A stretch of 64,000 nucleotides of DNA. Source: Thalassobaculum_A sp040219615. Its GTDB lineage: Bacteria; Pseudomonadota; Alphaproteobacteria; Thalassobaculales; Thalassobaculaceae. Each line of letters opens with the position of its first letter. The first letter of the stretch is position 1. This document shows, one piece after another, positions 40,982 to 48,109 of this stretch. The notes below the pieces were generated by a model. That model was not told the DNA's origin and ran no database searches. It saw nothing but the letters and a program-made list of their open reading frames with translations. The translations under genes were made by a program, and so were the position numbers. The stretch covers positions 278,024 to 342,023 of the forward strand of contig NZ_JAVJSE010000029.1 in NCBI RefSeq assembly GCF_040219615.1, read 5' to 3'.

Positions 40982-41928
40982 TGCGGTTCCATCGAGTCCC
41001 GATCGGGCCGGTCGGAGCGGGCCGGCTCCGAATGGCCTCCTGGCTCGCGGCAGGGATCGGGCTTGCGGTCGCCGGCCTCATGGCCGCCTGGGCGGGACCG
41101 GTGACGGCCGGCGACTACCCGCGACTGGCCAACAAGGCCGGCCGGCCCGCCGCGAGCCTCGCGCCCTGCTCGGGTCGGTACCCGCTGGTGGCGTCGCTCG
41201 AGCTTCGACCCGGGCTTGGCGGACCGGCGCTTCGCGATGCGCTGCGCGAGCGTGTTCCGGGCCTCGGGCAACTCTGGGGGGTCGAGCAGAATGCCGATAC
41301 CGTCGCCGCGCCCGGCGGCGGGGTCGAGTTGAGGGTCCGGTATCCGAAAGGCTCGATCAACCCGTCCTCCGAGGACCAGCCAGTCGGCGGTGCGGGGTTC
41401 GTAGCGCCGCTGGCACCGGGCGGTCTCGAGCGGGCGTGCCTGCGTTATCGGGTCCGCTTCGAGGACGGCTTCGAGTTTCGCAAGGGCGGCAAGCTGCCGG
41501 GCCTGTTCGGCGGCGAGGCTCCGTCCGGCGGCGATCCTGTGGCCGGCGACAGCGGCTTCTCGACACGCCTCATGTGGCGCCGCGACGGCGAGGGCGAGGT
41601 CTATGCCTATGTCGCGAACAAGCGGGGCAAATACGGGGCCAGCATCGGCCGCGGCCACTGGACGTTCGAGCCCGGGGAAGCCGTGACGGTCGAGCAGGAG
41701 GTGGTGCTGAACGACCCTGGCTCGGCGAACGGCATCGTCCGGGTCTGGGTCGACGGCGAGCCGGTGGTCGAGCAGGCCGACCTGGTCTACCGGACGGTCC
41801 CGGGAGGCAAGGTCGACGGCCTGATGTTCAGCACCTTCTTCGGTGGCAGCAGCAAGAGCTGGAAGAGCCCGAAGGACCAGCACGCCTGGTTCTCGGACTT
41901 CCGGCTCTACGGCTCCCCGAACGAGTGA
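40978..41928 (+). CDS. Secreted polysaccharide lyase, PL14-like
   Basis: A 316-residue exported protein. A signal peptide or anchor (about residues 18-45, MASWLAAGIGLAVAGLMAAWAG..TAG) precedes a beta-jelly-roll lyase domain. Landmarks are RYRVRFEDGFEFRKGGKLPGLFGG, GFSTRLMWRRDGEGEVYAYV, RGHWTFEPGEAVTVEQEVVLN and GLMFSTFFGGSSKSWKSP, which match the PL14 family (alginate lyases and the chlorovirus vAL-1 lyase, which cuts polyglucuronate) and the related PL20 glucuronan lyases. The first ATG overlaps the ugd stop codon (ATGA); a second ATG follows directly. Exported to the periplasm or cell surface, where it may trim or degrade the polymer. Beta-elimination between uronic acids is the family reaction; substrate not proven. 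Confidence 0.78.
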   Translation: MMRFHRVPIGPVGAGRLRMASWLAAGIGLAVAGLMAAWAGPVTAGDYPRLANKAGRPAASLAPCSGRYPLVASLELRPGLGGPALRDALRERVPGLGQLWGVEQNADTVAAPGGGVELRVRYPKGSINPSSEDQPVGGAGFVAPLAPGGLERACLRYRVRFEDGFEFRKGGKLPGLFGGEAPSGGDPVAGDSGFSTRLMWRRDGEGEVYAYVANKRGKYGASIGRGHWTFEPGEAVTVEQEVVLNDPGSANGIVRVWVDGEPVVEQADLVYRTVPGGKVDGLMFSTFFGGSSKSWKSPKDQHAWFSDFRLYGSPNE

Positions 41929-41943
41929 CAGGAGGCTTCTCGG

Positions 41944-43395
41944 ATGCGGGATGGCGACCAGACAGCATATCGGGCCGGCCGCCTGGCAGGGGTCGCGGCG
42001 GCCGGGCTCGGCGCGCTCGCGCAGGCGGTGCTGGCCGCGCCGGCATGGGCGGCGGACCCGACCGATCAGGCGTATCTCGAGGACCCGAAGCTGCAGGAGC
42101 AGCTCATGGATCCGGCGGAACGTTCCCGTCTCGATCTCTCGGGCTACACGGTGACCGATCCGACGGCCGGGTTCTTCGACGTCGGGGCGCGCCGGCGATG
42201 GCTGCGGCAGGCGTCGTCGCCGATGATCCGGGCCGAGGTCTCCGGGCTGAGCATCGGCATGAGCTGCCGGTCGGCCCTCGAACTGCCGGTGATCAACGAG
42301 AGGTTCTCCCTCCCGGGCTTCTATCCGCAGCCGGATTCCTGGCGGCTGGCAGCCGAACCGCTGTTCAAGTTCGAGGACGCGATCTCCAGGCTGTCGGGTC
42401 ACTACGTGGTGTCCGGCGACGACTACTACGCCGACTGCCTGTCGCGGATGCTGGACCGCTGGGCCGAGGGCGAGGGCTTTCTGCACTTCGAATACAAGCC
42501 GGTCAGCCCGCAGGCCTGGTTCGGCGTCGAGTCGTCGCTGTTCGCCGCCGGCTTCGCCTACGCCACGGTTCGCGACCACGTCCATGCCACCGATCCCGAG
42601 CGCGCCCGACGGATCGAGGCATGGCTGCGCAAGGCCTCGGAGCGCCACATCTCGTTCAAGACCACGGCGCTGTCCTGCTGCAACAACCATTTCTACAGGC
42701 GAGCCCTGCACGCCACGATCATCGGCATCGTGACCGATGACGACGACCTGTTCCGGTACGGCGTGAGCGCGCTGTACTCGGCGCTGCACGAGATGAACCC
42801 GGATGGCAGCCTGCCGCGCGAGCTGATGCGCGGCTCTCGCCTGATCCACTACCAGAACTACGCGGTGCTCTACCTCGTCACGATCATGGAGCTGGTCGAG
42901 CGGCAGGGCTATCCGATCTACGAGCTCGAGGTCGGCGGGCATACCATCCACGACGCCGTCGAGTTCGATCTCGCCGCCCTCGAGGATCCCGAGGGAGTCG
43001 GACGTCGGACCGGCACCATCCAGGACCTGTGGTTCATGGAGGACCCGCAGTATTTCGGGTGGATGGAGCTGTACGGCAACCGGTTCCCGTCGGAGCGGAT
43101 CGACCGCCTGGCCCGCACGCGGCGGCCGATCTACAACCGCAGCGCCGGTGGCTTCCTCACGCTGTATTTCTACCGGCCGAGCGAGAGCGAGGAGCGCACC
43201 GAGGTCGCCTCGCTCGCCGACCGGTCGTTCCGGCTTGATCCGGACTACTGCGCCAAGCACCCGCAGTGGCGCGACGAGCGCGATACCGCGTGGCGGCGGT
43301 TCTGCGAGGAGCGGTTGCGCGCGCTCGCGAAGGGGGCCGACGCCAAGACCGGCATCCCCGATCCCGAACTCGTTCACGAAGGAGACCACCAATGA
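41944..43395 (+). CDS. Periplasmic polyuronate lyase, PL5/AlgL-like
   Basis: A 483-residue exported protein with a signal peptide (cleavage near AWA^AD, residue 36-38) and an alpha/alpha-barrel lyase domain. The PL5 landmark NNH with a following Tyr (CCNNHFYRRA, residues 245-254) carries the catalytic Asn-His and Tyr. Further conserved stretches are KFEDAISRLSGHYVVSGDDYYAD and SLPRELMRGSRLIHYQNYAVLYL. AlgL in alginate systems removes polymer stuck in the periplasm. Some PL5 members also cut polyglucuronate or hyaluronan, which fits a UDP-glucuronate-based polymer. The ribosome site CAGGAGG lies 15 bp after the PL14 gene. About 100 residues longer than typical AlgL (about 370), because of N- and C-terminal extensions. 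Confidence 0.8.
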   Translation: MRDGDQTAYRAGRLAGVAAAGLGALAQAVLAAPAWAADPTDQAYLEDPKLQEQLMDPAERSRLDLSGYTVTDPTAGFFDVGARRRWLRQASSPMIRAEVSGLSIGMSCRSALELPVINERFSLPGFYPQPDSWRLAAEPLFKFEDAISRLSGHYVVSGDDYYADCLSRMLDRWAEGEGFLHFEYKPVSPQAWFGVESSLFAAGFAYATVRDHVHATDPERARRIEAWLRKASERHISFKTTALSCCNNHFYRRALHATIIGIVTDDDDLFRYGVSALYSALHEMNPDGSLPRELMRGSRLIHYQNYAVLYLVTIMELVERQGYPIYELEVGGHTIHDAVEFDLAALEDPEGVGRRTGTIQDLWFMEDPQYFGWMELYGNRFPSERIDRLARTRRPIYNRSAGGFLTLYFYRPSESEERTEVASLADRSFRLDPDYCAKHPQWRDERDTAWRRFCEERLRALAKGADAKTGIPDPELVHEGDHQ

Positions 43396-45884
43396 CCCGC
43401 TCCCCAGCGCGGCGCATCGTTCTCGCGTTTGCCGCCGGAACCGCTGTCGCCCTGGTCCAGTCCTGCGCCCAGCCGGGCGGCGGGTACTGGAAGCTGCCGG
43501 AGTCGCTGAAGGCCGAATACAAGGAGGGCGAGGCTCTGGCCGACCACGGTCGCTACGACCAGGCCCTGCCGATCTTCCGCAGCCTCGCCGACCGGGGCTA
43601 TCCGCAGGGCGAGTACGAGCTCGGACGGGCCTACGCCCGGGGCCTCGGGGTCGAGAGGGACCCGGCCAAGGCCGTGGAGTACCTGGAGCGGGCCGCCGCC
43701 GACGTCTCCCGCCGCCGTGGGCATGCCTATTACGAGCTGGGACGCCTCTACCTCGGCGGCGCCGGTATCCCGCGCGATCCCGCGCGGGCCGCCAGGTATT
43801 TCCAGCTCGCACTCGATCCGCAGGAAACCGTCACGCCGCACGAGGCGGCCGCCGAGCCGCTTGCCGAGCTGTACGAGACCGGTGACGGCGTGCCGGCCGA
43901 TCTCGACAAGGCGCGCGAGCTCTATGACCGCGCCGCGGCCGCGGGCGATCCGGACGCCCACCTGCGTCTGGCCAGGCTCCACCGGGGCGGTGCCTTCGGC
44001 ACCGTGAGCGAGGAGACCGCCGCCTTCCATGTCGCCGAAGGAGTCCGATTGCTGGAGGCCGAGGCAGCCCAGGGCGAGGCCTACGCGATGGCGAACCTGG
44101 CCCGGCTCTACGAGGACGGAGAGCTGGTCGCCGCCGACCCGGCGAAAGCCAATCGTTGGCGCCAGCGGGCGGCGGCCCTGGACCACCAGCGGTCGCGCAC
44201 CGTCTATGGCCTCGCCCTGCTGCGCGGCGACGGCGTCCCGGCCGAGCCACAGAAGGGGCTCGCCATGCTCCGCGCGAGCGCGCAGGCCGGCGACAGCAGC
44301 GCGCAATCGATCCTCGGCAATGCCTACGCCGAAGGGGTCGGTGTCCCGAAGGACCTGCAGCAGGCCTTCGGCTGGCACCGGCAGGCCGCGCAACAGGACG
44401 ATCCCGGCTCGGCGATCTATCTCGCCCGCGCCTACCGGGACGGAGCCGGGGTCGCGCGCAACCGCGCCGAGGCCGTCCGATGGTTCGAGACGGCGGCGGC
44501 GCTCGGTCACCAGAGCGCCAACCGCGATCTCGGCCGTCTGTTGCTGGACGGCCCGCTCAACGAAGAAGAGATCCAGCGCGCCGTCGCGCTGCTGAAGACC
44601 GAAGCCGAGGCCGGCGACGGCGAGAGCGCCGAGGCGCTCGGCGACGCCTACGAGGACGGGGTCGTCGGCGACGGCGGCGATCGCGGGATGGCCCTGAGAT
44701 ACTACCGGATGGCGGCGCGGTCCGGCACGAAGAGCGTCTATTCGAAGATCGGCCGGATGAACCTGGAAGGCGGTTATCTCGGCTTGGACCGGCGGCGCGG
44801 CATCAACTGGCTCGAACGGGCGGTCGCAAGCGGCGACGCCGACGCGAAGGTCCCGCTCGGGCAGGCCTACCTGCTCGGTGACGGGCCCGACCGGCAGCGT
44901 GGCATGGCCCTGCTGCGCGACGCCGCGGCTGCCGGCGACGACTACGCGATGTGGGTGCTCGGCGAGACCTATGAGAACGGCACCGCCGGCCGCAGGGACC
45001 TGGCCACGGCGGCGGACTGGTATCGCCGATCCGCCCAGCGCGGGCGGTCCGACGCCATGCGGCGGCTCGGGGCCATGTATCTCGACGGCCGGGGGGTCGC
45101 GCGCGACCCGAAGGCCGGGCTCGACTGGCTCGACCGGGCGGTCGCACTGGGCGACCAGGCGGCCAAGGCGGAACTCGGCAAGGTGCTGCTGTCCGGCAGC
45201 GCCGGTCCGGCGCAGCCCAAGCGCGGGCTCGAACTGATCCGGGAGGCGGCGCGGACCGGCGACACCGAGGCGATGCGGGTGCTCGGGGAGGCGCTTCTCG
45301 AAGGCGACGTCGCCTCGGCGGCACCCGAGGGCGGCCGGCGCTGGCTCGAGAATGCGGCGGACGACGGCGACGTCTACGCCATGGTGATCCTCGGCCGGGC
45401 CTACATCAACGGCCAGGGTCTCGAGAAGAACGAGGCGCTCGGCGTGGACTGGCTGCGCCGGGCCGCCGATCGCGGCCATGTCCAGGCGCGCACGGCCCTG
45501 GCCAACGCCTATCTGCACGGCATCGGCGGCAAGCCGCGTCCCGAGAGGGCGGTCGCGCTGCTGAAGCGCAGCGCCGCCGACGGCCATGCCTACGCCCAGG
45601 CCGTGCTGGGGCGGCTGTATCTCGAAGGCGAACTGGTATCGCGCGACTACGAGTCGGGCGCCCGGTATCTCCTCCAGGCGGCCCAGAGCGGTCACCGCGG
45701 CGCCCTGGTTTCAATCGCCAAGGCCTACCTCGACGTCCAGGGCGCGGAGGCCAACGCCGATGCGGCCGTCCTTTGGCTGAGCCAGGTTCTGAGCACCCCG
45801 AACAGGACCACCATCGCGACCCTCGGGGATGCCCTGGCCGCCGCGGTCGAGAAGATCGAGCAGGACGACGGGGTAGCCGGATAG
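43392..45884 (+). CDS. AlgK-like SEL1/TPR-repeat lipoprotein, very large
   Basis: An 830-residue secreted protein made almost entirely of SEL1-type repeats of about 36 residues. I can count roughly 20, each with a core like A..LGxAYxxGxGVxxDxxxA..W..RAA. Near the N-terminus ALVQSC (Cys25) resembles a lipobox, so it may be an outer-membrane lipoprotein. In alginate systems AlgK is a TPR/SEL1-type lipoprotein of about 450-475 residues that helps place the porin AlgE; this one is nearly twice as long. Its ATG overlaps the end of the PL5 lyase gene (ATGA). It ends the operon, and no AlgE-like beta-barrel follows. It could act as scaffold for polymer export or trimming. The AlgK link is by context and repeat type, not by specific motifs. 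Confidence 0.78.
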   Translation: MTRSPARRIVLAFAAGTAVALVQSCAQPGGGYWKLPESLKAEYKEGEALADHGRYDQALPIFRSLADRGYPQGEYELGRAYARGLGVERDPAKAVEYLERAAADVSRRRGHAYYELGRLYLGGAGIPRDPARAARYFQLALDPQETVTPHEAAAEPLAELYETGDGVPADLDKARELYDRAAAAGDPDAHLRLARLHRGGAFGTVSEETAAFHVAEGVRLLEAEAAQGEAYAMANLARLYEDGELVAADPAKANRWRQRAAALDHQRSRTVYGLALLRGDGVPAEPQKGLAMLRASAQAGDSSAQSILGNAYAEGVGVPKDLQQAFGWHRQAAQQDDPGSAIYLARAYRDGAGVARNRAEAVRWFETAAALGHQSANRDLGRLLLDGPLNEEEIQRAVALLKTEAEAGDGESAEALGDAYEDGVVGDGGDRGMALRYYRMAARSGTKSVYSKIGRMNLEGGYLGLDRRRGINWLERAVASGDADAKVPLGQAYLLGDGPDRQRGMALLRDAAAAGDDYAMWVLGETYENGTAGRRDLATAADWYRRSAQRGRSDAMRRLGAMYLDGRGVARDPKAGLDWLDRAVALGDQAAKAELGKVLLSGSAGPAQPKRGLELIREAARTGDTEAMRVLGEALLEGDVASAAPEGGRRWLENAADDGDVYAMVILGRAYINGQGLEKNEALGVDWLRRAADRGHVQARTALANAYLHGIGGKPRPERAVALLKRSAADGHAYAQAVLGRLYLEGELVSRDYESGARYLLQAAQSGHRGALVSIAKAYLDVQGAEANADAAVLWLSQVLSTPNRTTIATLGDALAAAVEKIEQDDGVAG

Positions 45885-45951
45885 GTCATCCCCGTCGCGG
45901 CCCGGCGCCGCCGCCGGCGCGCGCCGCCTGCGTGATACGTCCGAACGCAAA

Positions 45952-45976
45952 TAGCCCCGCCGGGGTGGCGAGGCTA
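45952..45976. terminator. Hairpin after the exopolysaccharide operon
   Basis: TAGCC-c-CGCC pairs with GGCG-a-GGCTA around a GGGGT loop, giving a strong stem with one mismatch. No T-tract follows, so factor-independent termination is uncertain. The gap 45885-46159 holds nothing else recognisable. Confidence 0.35.
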
Positions 45977-46159
45977 GGGGTTCGGTATGTTTGGTTGGGG
46001 GCTCGATGACCGCGTTGTTCGCGGGCGGATTGGCGATGGCCTGCTGCCCGGTCCGACCGGGCATTGACACAGATCACCCATGGCGTGTCCCAGCAGAGCA
46101 GGCTTCGACGAGCGGCCGACGAGGCGGCGCCCGGTCATGGCTGACCTTGAGCCACCAGC

Positions 46160-46173
46160 TTGATCCCGATCAA
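46160..46173. promoter_or_regulatory. FNR/FixK-type box
   Basis: TTGATCCCGATCAA, a perfect TTGAT-N4-ATCAA palindrome, 68 bp before the start codon of the gene at 46242 and followed by GGC. First of nine such boxes in the next 16 kb. Confidence 0.65.
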
Positions 46174-46241
46174 GGCGAGCGGCCTGGAACAACCCCAAGG
46201 TGGCGGCCGATGCCGTGCATGCGCAGCGAGGGAACCATCCG

Positions 46242-46556
46242 ATGACCGAAGGTACCGACAACCCGCACACCGGGAGGTCCGCATCCGACGGGTTCGCCGG
46301 CTACGGACAACCGGAGGACGTGCTCGCCGATCCGGCTCTGACGCAGGGGCAGAAGGCCGACATCCTGATGCGCTGGGAGTACGACGCCGCGGAGCGCGCC
46401 GTGGCGCTCGAGGAGGGCATGCCCGGCGGGAACGGCGAGGAGCTGCAGCGCGTACTGACTGCACTCCGCGCGCTGACCGGATCGATCGATGTCGAGCATA
46501 CCGGCCCGAGCAAGCAGCACCCACTCTACCGGCCGACGGTCCGGCGCAACGACTGA
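46242..46556 (+). CDS. Small conserved protein, unknown function
   Basis: A 104-residue soluble, acidic protein. The core YGQPEDVLADPALTQGQKADILMRWEYDAAERAVALEEGM is typical of a small family found near stress genes in alphaproteobacteria, often as 'hypothetical protein'; it is predicted to be all helical. No catalytic motif is seen. The ATG at 46242 (MTEGTDNPHTG) is chosen because of the position of the conserved core; an upstream start at 46200 would add 14 residues. A perfect FNR/FixK-type box lies upstream, so it is probably induced at low oxygen. A decayed decarboxylase gene follows 7 bp downstream. Confidence 0.6.
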   Translation: MTEGTDNPHTGRSASDGFAGYGQPEDVLADPALTQGQKADILMRWEYDAAERAVALEEGMPGGNGEELQRVLTALRALTGSIDVEHTGPSKQHPLYRPTVRRND

Positions 46557-46563
46557 CAGCCCG

Positions 46564-47003
46564 ATGCCGAACACGGCCGACAGCACGGACACGGCACCGG
46601 GACGGATCGACCGCCTTCTCGCCGAGCACAATCCGGCGACACCCTGCGTCGTCGCCGACCTCGGGATCGTGCGGCGACGTACCGATCGCTTCGGGCGCTG
46701 TTTCCCGGTGCGACGATCTGCTGTGCGGTCAAGGCGAACCCCGCCCCGCAGGCCGTCGCGGCACCCGCCGGGTTCGACCTGGCAAGCGAGGGTGAGAAAG
46801 GGCTCTGCCGTGACCTGGGGATCCCGGCCGGACGCCTCTCATTCGGCAACACGGTCAAGCGCGAGAGCGCGGTGGCCGGGGCCTTCGCGGACGGCATCGG
46901 CCGGTTCGCCCTCGACAGCCTCGGCGAGATCCGGAAGATTGCGCGCAGGGCGCCCGGCGCCGGCGTGTCCTGCCGGCTGCTGATCGACGGCGAGGGAGCG
47001 GAG
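46564..47003 (+). pseudogene. Remnant of an ornithine/lysine decarboxylase (PLP fold III)
   Basis: Two frames together give the N-terminal part of a fold-III decarboxylase. The first (46564 on) reads RIDRLLAEHNPATPCVVADLGIV; near 46685-46700 similarity shifts to another frame, which reads LFPGATICCAVKANPAPQAV (with the PLP Lys in AVKAN), then FDLASEGEKGL, RLSFGNTVK, RFALDSLGEIRKIARRAPGA and CRLLIDGEGAE. It then ends, so about 150 of the usual 380-400 residues remain. A frameshift plus the missing C-terminal half make it a dead gene; a single base error could explain the shift but not the loss of the rest. Confidence 0.75.
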
Positions 47004-47004
47004 T

Positions 47005-47230
47005 GTGGCCGCTCAGCCGCACGAGCCGGAGCGATGGCGCTCCGGCCTCGCGATCGCCGCCTACTGGCGCTTCGTCGCACACGATGGGCTGAAGGATGGG
47101 ATGGCGGCGACGCTCTCCCGTATCGCGGCCGGCAAGCTTCCGCCCGCCGGGGCCGGCGAGGCGATCAGGCGCGCCTTCCTGGAAGGAGACTGGCCGGTCT
47201 TGAGATGCCGCAGGAACGATGGCGGACGGC
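47005..47230 (+). other. Unidentified coding-like fragment after the decarboxylase remnant
   Basis: A frame starting GTG at 47005 reads AAQPHEPERWRSGLAIAAYWRFVAHDGLKDGMAATLSRIAAG and continues to EGDWPVL. It looks like real protein up to about 47230, then runs into the antisense of the next gene. It may be the C-terminal fragment of another lost gene joined to the decarboxylase remnant. I do not recognise the family. Confidence 0.25.
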
Positions 47231-47266
47231 GCCTCGGGCGTCGTCGCTCCCGGTCGTCGCTCCCGG

Positions 47267-48109
47267 TCAATCCCCGGGCGGCTCCTGCACCACCGGGTGG
47301 CGTGCCTGGGGTGCGCCCGGGTGGCCGGCCCCTACGACCAGCGTCGGCACCAGGCGCCGAGCCGCGATCGTGGCGAACAGTGATGGCTGGGAGCTTGTCG
47401 GTTCGGGGCGGCCGAGCACGACGAGCCGCTCGGCCACACCGGCCAGCGCGTGTTCGACGTCCTGAAGGTTCAGCGGGGCGGTCCACGGCGCGTCGGCACC
47501 GCCGATACTGATCAGGCTCTCCCCGATCCGGGCCGCGACCTCGGCCGCGATCCGGCTACTCTCGCCATCGAGCTGCGGCTCGATCGACACCACCGGCCCA
47601 CGCCGCTGCTGCGCGCCGTGCGGCATATAGAGCACCGGGGCCGAAGATGCCTCGATGGCTCGCACCAGGTCAGCGAAGGGATAGCAGAGCCGCGCCATCG
47701 GATCCGCCGGCTCGACCACGATCAACAGGTCACGAGGGCGGGCGGTGGCGGCGAACGTGAGCGAAGCGGCGCTCGCCCGCTCGACCCGGAAGTCCACGCT
47801 GACGCCGAGCGCCTCGGCGACACGTGACAGGCGTCGCCGCACGATCCGGGCGGCTGTCGCGAATTCGGCGGCCAGACTGTCGGGCGTTGCTGTCGCCCAG
47901 CGGCCTGCCAAGGTGGTCACGTGGCGAGACAAGGGCGAGGACGACCACTCCAGCAGCGGCGTATCCTCGACGAACACGCCGACGAGCTGGCTTTCCATCG
48001 CTCGCGCGAAGCCGACGGCGGCATCGAGACCCGACGGCGAGCAGCCCGCGTCGTGGAAGCCGATTACGGCACGCCTGAAGACCGGGTCGGCATGTCCTGG
48101 ACCGCTCAT
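47267..48109 (-). CDS. Universal stress protein, two-domain
   Basis: A 280-residue cytoplasmic protein with a USP-like first half (RRAVIGFHDAGCSPSGLDAAVGFA at residues 12-35; DLLIVVEPADP near 135) and a more degenerate second half (about 165-280, ending RRLVPTLVVGAG). The classical G2xG9xG(S/T) nucleotide motif is not obvious in either half, so ATP binding is doubtful. Last gene of a three-gene operon (HPF, Lon, USP) with ATGA overlap to the Lon gene. Tandem USPs are induced by stationary phase, hypoxia and other stresses. An FNR/FixK-type box at 51164 precedes the operon. Confidence 0.7.
   Translation of the reverse strand: MSGPGHADPVFRRAVIGFHDAGCSPSGLDAAVGFARAMESQLVGVFVEDTPLLEWSSSPLSRHVTTLAGRWATATPDSLAAEFATAARIVRRRLSRVAEALGVSVDFRVERASAASLTFAATARPRDLLIVVEPADPMARLCYPFADLVRAIEASSAPVLYMPHGAQQRRGPVVSIEPQLDGESSRIAAEVAARIGESLISIGGADAPWTAPLNLQDVEHALAGVAERLVVLGRPEPTSSQPSLFATIAARRLVPTLVVGAGHPGAPQARHPVVQEPPGD

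Noticed and set aside
40468..43812. 1114-codon minus-strand frame opposite the ugd-lyase genes
   Set aside because: Shadow frame; the plus strand has clear enzymes with motifs and ribosome sites.
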